DNA of 8,161 nucleotides from Methanothrix sp. Its GTDB lineage: Archaea > Halobacteriota > Methanosarcinia > Methanotrichales > Methanotrichaceae. The translations under genes were made by a program, and so were the position numbers. Numbering within the stretch: the first letter of the stretch is position 1; every line of letters starts with the position of its first letter. Location: NCBI GenBank assembly GCA_028708055.1, contig JAQVZT010000109.1, forward strand, positions 1-8,161, written 5' to 3'. This document shows, one piece after another, positions 5,634 through 8,161 of the stretch. The notes beneath the pieces are model-generated. The model did not search any database and was not told where the DNA came from. It saw only the letters and a program-made list of their open reading frames with translations.

Positions 5634-6455
5634 ATGAATGATCAAGATCTAAAGAAGGCAGTAAGGGAGAGCTACTCGCGCGTGGCAAAGAACTCACAAT
5701 CCTGCTGCTCTTCAGGCTGCTGCGGGTCGACGAAGCCGGAGAGCATCAGCAAGAAGATCGGATACACCGATGGACAGATGGAGGACGTACCCGCCGGGTC
5801 CAATCTGGGTCTGGGCTGCGGAAATCCGATTGCCTATGCCAGCCTAAAAGAGGATGAGACTGTTCTTGACCTTGGATCGGGAGCCGGGTTTGATTGCTTT
5901 TTAGCTTCAAAGATTGTGGGGCCCCAGGGCAGGGTAATCGGCGTCGATATGACCGCAGAGATGATCTCGCGGGCAAAGGCCAATGCCAGCCAGGGCGGCT
6001 ATAGCAATGTGGAGTTCCGGCTGGGCGAGATTGAGGCTCTTCCGGTCGAGGACAGTACCGTTGACGCCGTCATCTCCAACTGCGTCATCAATCTGGTGCC
6101 GGATAAGAAAAAAGCGTTTCAGGAGGCGTTTAGAGTTCTGAAGCCCGGCGGAAGAATGATGGTTTCGGATATCGTTCTCCTGAAGGCTCTTCCTGAGTTC
6201 GTAAGGCAATCCATCAAAGCTTATGTCGGATGCATTGCCGGAGCCCTGCCAAAGGACAGGTATCTGGATGCCATCAAATCCGCAGGATTCAAAGATGTCC
6301 GCGTGGTGCAGGAGTCCATCTTTCCTCTGGACTGCATGACAAATGATCCCACCGGCAAGGCGATTCTCACGAGCCTGGACGGAGCGCCCGAAGAGAGAAA
6401 GAACGTTGAGGATTGCATATCCAGTGTGAAGGTCAGCGGCCTCAAGCCGAATTGA
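5634..6455 (+). CDS. arsM: Arsenite methyltransferase ArsM
   Basis: ArsM transfers methyl groups from SAM to As(III), giving methylated and finally volatile arsines; it acts in the cytosol with a thiol reductant. The 273-residue protein has SAM motif I LDLGSGAGF (78-86), the acidic GVDM (103-106) and the LKPGGRMMVSD segment (169-179). The three conserved As(III)-binding cysteines are recognisable: C62 in GLGCGNP, C150 in SNCVINLVPDK and C200 in YVGCIAGAL. An extra CCSSGCC motif at 24-30 gives two more vicinal pairs. The C-terminal part (about 205-260) matches the family. GAGGTG at 5623-5628 lies 5 nt before the ATG. The cysteine-rich AbrB gene ends 11 nt upstream and rtcA begins 12 nt downstream, so all three are probably one transcript. 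A related UbiE/COQ5-type enzyme is excluded by the cysteine set. Substrates other than arsenic cannot be ruled out. Confidence 0.93.
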   Translation: MNDQDLKKAVRESYSRVAKNSQSCCSSGCCGSTKPESISKKIGYTDGQMEDVPAGSNLGLGCGNPIAYASLKEDETVLDLGSGAGFDCFLASKIVGPQGRVIGVDMTAEMISRAKANASQGGYSNVEFRLGEIEALPVEDSTVDAVISNCVINLVPDKKKAFQEAFRVLKPGGRMMVSDIVLLKALPEFVRQSIKAYVGCIAGALPKDRYLDAIKSAGFKDVRVVQESIFPLDCMTNDPTGKAILTSLDGAPEERKNVEDCISSVKVSGLKPN

Positions 6456-6467
6456 AGGATTTCACTG

Positions 6468-7637
6468 ATGATCGAGATTGATGGCTCATTTGGAGAAGGG
6501 GGCGGTCAGATTGTGCGCACCGCTGCCGCTCTTTCGGCAGTAACTGGAAAGGGCGTTCACATAACGAAAATCCGGCAGGCCCGGCCAAAACCGGGTCTGG
6601 CTGCGCAGCATGCTCGCGCTTTGATGGCTCTGGCGGAAATTTGCGATGCCAGGATCTCTGGGGTCACAGCAGGATCTTCCGAGATCACCTTCACTCCGGG
6701 AGAGATCCGGGGTGGCAGATACAGGATAGAAATTGGAACTGCTGGAAGCGTGACTCTGCTCATGCAGTGTCTCATGCCTGCTCTGCTCTGTGCAGACGAG
6801 CCGTCGTCTCTGCAGATTCAGGGTGGCACAGATGTGCAATGGTCCCCGACGGTTGACTATTTTAAAAATGTATTTCTGCCGGCGCTCTCCACCTTCGGGA
6901 CAAAGGCGAGCCTTGAGGTTTTACGGAGAGGATACTATCCACGGGGGCAGGGCGAGGTTCTCTTGCAGGTGCAGCCGGCAAAGCTGATGGCCTCTTCTCT
7001 GGTGAAAGCAGATGGCCGGGGTGGGAATCCTCCTGTTATGCAGGCTGAGCAAAGCATACCTGCTGCGCAAAACATGAAGACTGATCAGAATGTGCAGGCA
7101 GCGCTGCACATGCAGGCAGAACAAAGGATGAATCCCGCACAAACTATGCAGAATATTCAGAATTTACAGAAAGCAGAGGGCAGTTGCGTCCGGGTTCAAG
7201 GAATCTCTCACTGCTCCAATCTGCCTGAACACGTGGCCATCAGGCAAGCAGAATCGGCGGAAGAAGTGCTGGGGGAAGCAGGCTTTATGGCTCAGGTAGA
7301 TCATGAGGTCGCCCATCTGCCTTCCCTCGGAAGCGGCATTACTCTCTGGTCAGGATTCAAGGGGGCAAGCTCTCTGGGCAAAAAGGGCTTTCCTGCGGAA
7401 AGAGTAGGTGGAACCGCAGCTGAGGAGCTAATTGCAGAGCTGAAGTCCTCTGCAACAGTGGACGTTCATTTAGCAGATCAGATCATTCCCTATCTCGCCC
7501 TGGCGGGCGGCAGTTTCACGGTGCGAGAGATCTCTCTTCATGCCAAGACCAACATCTGGACCGCCAGGCGTTTCCTGGATGCGGATATCGGGATCGAGGA
7601 GAAGAATGGCATCTTCTGGATAGAGGGCTTGCTATGA
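6468..7637 (+). CDS. rtcA: RNA 3'-terminal phosphate cyclase RtcA with a repeat insertion
   Basis: RtcA uses ATP to convert an RNA 3'-phosphate to a 2',3'-cyclic phosphate through an adenylated histidine, acting in RNA end processing or repair. The N-terminus IDGSFGEGGGQIVRTA (4-19) is the family signature, followed by the RPKPGL segment (43-48) and the GTAGSVTLLMQ segment. The nucleophile should be H334 in VHLADQIIPYLALAGG. At 389 residues it is about 45-50 longer than typical archaeal homologues. The excess is a Q/M/N-rich stretch at about 191-238, made of two 24-residue repeats, inside a loop just before the conserved VQGISHCSNLP. The frame stays open and the catalytic parts are intact, so the enzyme is probably active. 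AAGGA at 6455-6459 serves the ATG. It follows arsM by 12 nt, and no rtcB is in the window. Confidence 0.94.
   Translation: MIEIDGSFGEGGGQIVRTAAALSAVTGKGVHITKIRQARPKPGLAAQHARALMALAEICDARISGVTAGSSEITFTPGEIRGGRYRIEIGTAGSVTLLMQCLMPALLCADEPSSLQIQGGTDVQWSPTVDYFKNVFLPALSTFGTKASLEVLRRGYYPRGQGEVLLQVQPAKLMASSLVKADGRGGNPPVMQAEQSIPAAQNMKTDQNVQAALHMQAEQRMNPAQTMQNIQNLQKAEGSCVRVQGISHCSNLPEHVAIRQAESAEEVLGEAGFMAQVDHEVAHLPSLGSGITLWSGFKGASSLGKKGFPAERVGGTAAEELIAELKSSATVDVHLADQIIPYLALAGGSFTVREISLHAKTNIWTARRFLDADIGIEEKNGIFWIEGLL
7038..7181 (+). repeat. In-frame 2 x 72-bp tandem repeat inside rtcA
   Basis: Unit 1 (7038-7109) and unit 2 (7110-7181) both begin ATGCAGGC and encode MQAEQ at their start. Aligned by hand without gaps, 12 of 24 residues and about two thirds of the bases agree. 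Each unit also has internal QN/QT-M and QN-x-Q echoes, so it may have grown from a shorter motif. The divergence between copies shows that the duplication is not recent. Confidence 0.75.
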
Positions 7638-7760
7638 AGACGAATCAATGAGGCGACACACTAGCTGATCAACTTAAGAGACAGACTTCCCAGGTCAAAG
7701 GTCTGATGATGCCTTCTGTTCGCAGGCGTTCTTCATTGCAGACATTGATTTTCCTGGAGT

Positions 7761-7771
7761 AGATATATATA
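7761..7771 (+). promoter_or_regulatory. Strong TATA box for the secreted-protein gene
   Basis: AGATATATATA at 7761-7771 is the best TATA box in the gap after rtcA. Initiation would be near 7791-7795, so the transcript would carry a leader of about 105 nt before the ATG at 7899, unusual next to the short leaders elsewhere in this window. The upstream part of the gap (7638-7750) shows no clear terminator or gene. Confidence 0.5.
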
Positions 7772-7819
7772 GTTAGGCTGCGGAAAGCAAAAGTAATTTG
7801 AAAATAACGGCAATCACCA

Positions 7820-7833
7820 TCCCTGTGAAGGGA
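7820..7833 (+). other. Small hairpin with a GNRA-type loop in the leader
   Basis: TCCCT (7820-7824) and AGGGA (7829-7833) are perfect complements around GTGA, which in RNA is a GUGA (GNRA) tetraloop. A weaker CAGG/CCTG pairing (7836-7839 with 7847-7850) follows. It is a short structure of unknown role, and I cannot match it to any known riboswitch. Confidence 0.35.
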
Positions 7834-7884
7834 GCCAGGTTTTCTGCCTGCGTTTCTGTGGAGACACATTCGCGGATGCACAAA

Positions 7885-7890
7885 GAGGTG
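7885..7890 (+). promoter_or_regulatory. Ribosome binding site that decides the start of the last gene
   Basis: GAGGTG at 7885-7890 is only 2 nt from the ATG at 7893 but 8 nt from the in-frame ATG at 7899, so the second ATG is preferred. Confidence 0.6.
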
Positions 7891-7898
7891 TCATGATA

Positions 7899-8161
7899 AT
7901 GAATAAAGAAAGAACGCTGTTAGCATTTGTTGTGATGCTCATTGTTGCCATAGGCGCGGCCACGGCTGCTCAACCGGTCAGCCATCCCGGCAAATCCATT
8001 GGATCAATGCAAAACCCGCCGCAAAACGGACCAGCTATCGAGGTCATCCTGATAACGGTTGCTCCGGCATCGCCAGGAAATAGCGAGCCCGCAAAAGTGG
8101 GAATCAGGGTTGTGTCCGGCGCCATGAAACAGGATATCTGCGGATTGGATGCGTCAAATTT
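7899..8161 (+). CDS. Predicted secreted protein of unknown function, 3' end cut by window edge
   Basis: An open frame of 87 complete codons runs from ATG at 7899 to the window edge; starting at 7893 would add only Met-Ile. The N-terminus MNKERTLLAFVVMLIVAIG is a textbook signal peptide: a short basic head, a hydrophobic core of about 15 residues and small residues at a likely cleavage point after AATAA (about residues 20-24). The mature part begins QPVSHPGKS, is rich in Pro, Asn and Gly, and then has alternating hydrophobic residues (IEVILITV, VGIRVV) that suggest beta strands. I recognise no family, and only the beginning is available. It should be exported through Sec. It has its own promoter and a good ribosome binding site, and lies 261 nt after rtcA, so it is probably a separate unit. 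Confidence 0.7.
   Translation, partial: MNKERTLLAFVVMLIVAIGAATAAQPVSHPGKSIGSMQNPPQNGPAIEVILITVAPASPGNSEPAKVGIRVVSGAMKQDICGLDASN

Noticed and set aside
7020..7190. Frameshift or foreign insertion breaking rtcA
   Set aside because: The frame is open throughout and conserved RtcA motifs resume directly after the repeat, so this is an in-frame expansion.
7638..7760. Possible tRNA or small RNA gene after rtcA
   Set aside because: A short GCCT/AGGC pairing exists, but there is no cloverleaf, T-loop or other recognisable RNA signature.

Overview
The window is archaeal chromosome, most likely from a methanogenic euryarchaeon. The evidence is a class-1 archaeal release factor, a Csl4 exosome subunit, an RNA polymerase subunit L, AT-rich TATA-type promoters and GAGGTG-type ribosome binding sites. 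The overall flavour (tail-anchored TPR protein, Cys-rich AbrB regulator beside arsM, moderate G+C) would suit the Methanotrichales/Methanosarcinales, but that placement is inference. Nothing here looks like a phage, transposon or CRISPR locus.

Layout: On the minus strand, 1-1122 is the first 374 codons of the release factor aRF1; its 3' end lies outside the window. A 134-base divergent promoter region separates it from everything else, which reads on the plus strand. First comes a 762-residue TPR protein with a C-terminal membrane anchor (1257-3545), apparently translated from a leaderless mRNA. It is followed closely by a METTL5-type rRNA adenine methyltransferase (3574-4161). After a 44-base stretch of 11-bp tandem repeats come csl4 (4291-4848) and rpoL (4848-5123), which overlap by one base and end in a hairpin plus oligo-T terminator. 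This left half is information processing: translation termination, rRNA modification, RNA degradation and transcription.

The right half starts with a 217-base regulatory gap and then a tight three-gene run: a small cysteine-rich AbrB-type protein of the HgcAB-associated (HgcC) kind (GTG start, 5341-5622), the arsenite methyltransferase arsM (5634-6455) and the RNA 3'-phosphate cyclase rtcA (6468-7637). The gaps are 11 and 12 bases, so one transcript is likely. The first two proteins both carry paired cysteines that could bind As(III) or another thiophilic metal, suggesting a regulator-enzyme pair. RtcA carries an unusual Q/M/N-rich insertion made of two 24-residue repeats.

The window closes with a 255-base gap holding a strong TATA box and a long leader, then the first 87 codons of a predicted secreted protein of unknown function (7899 to the edge).
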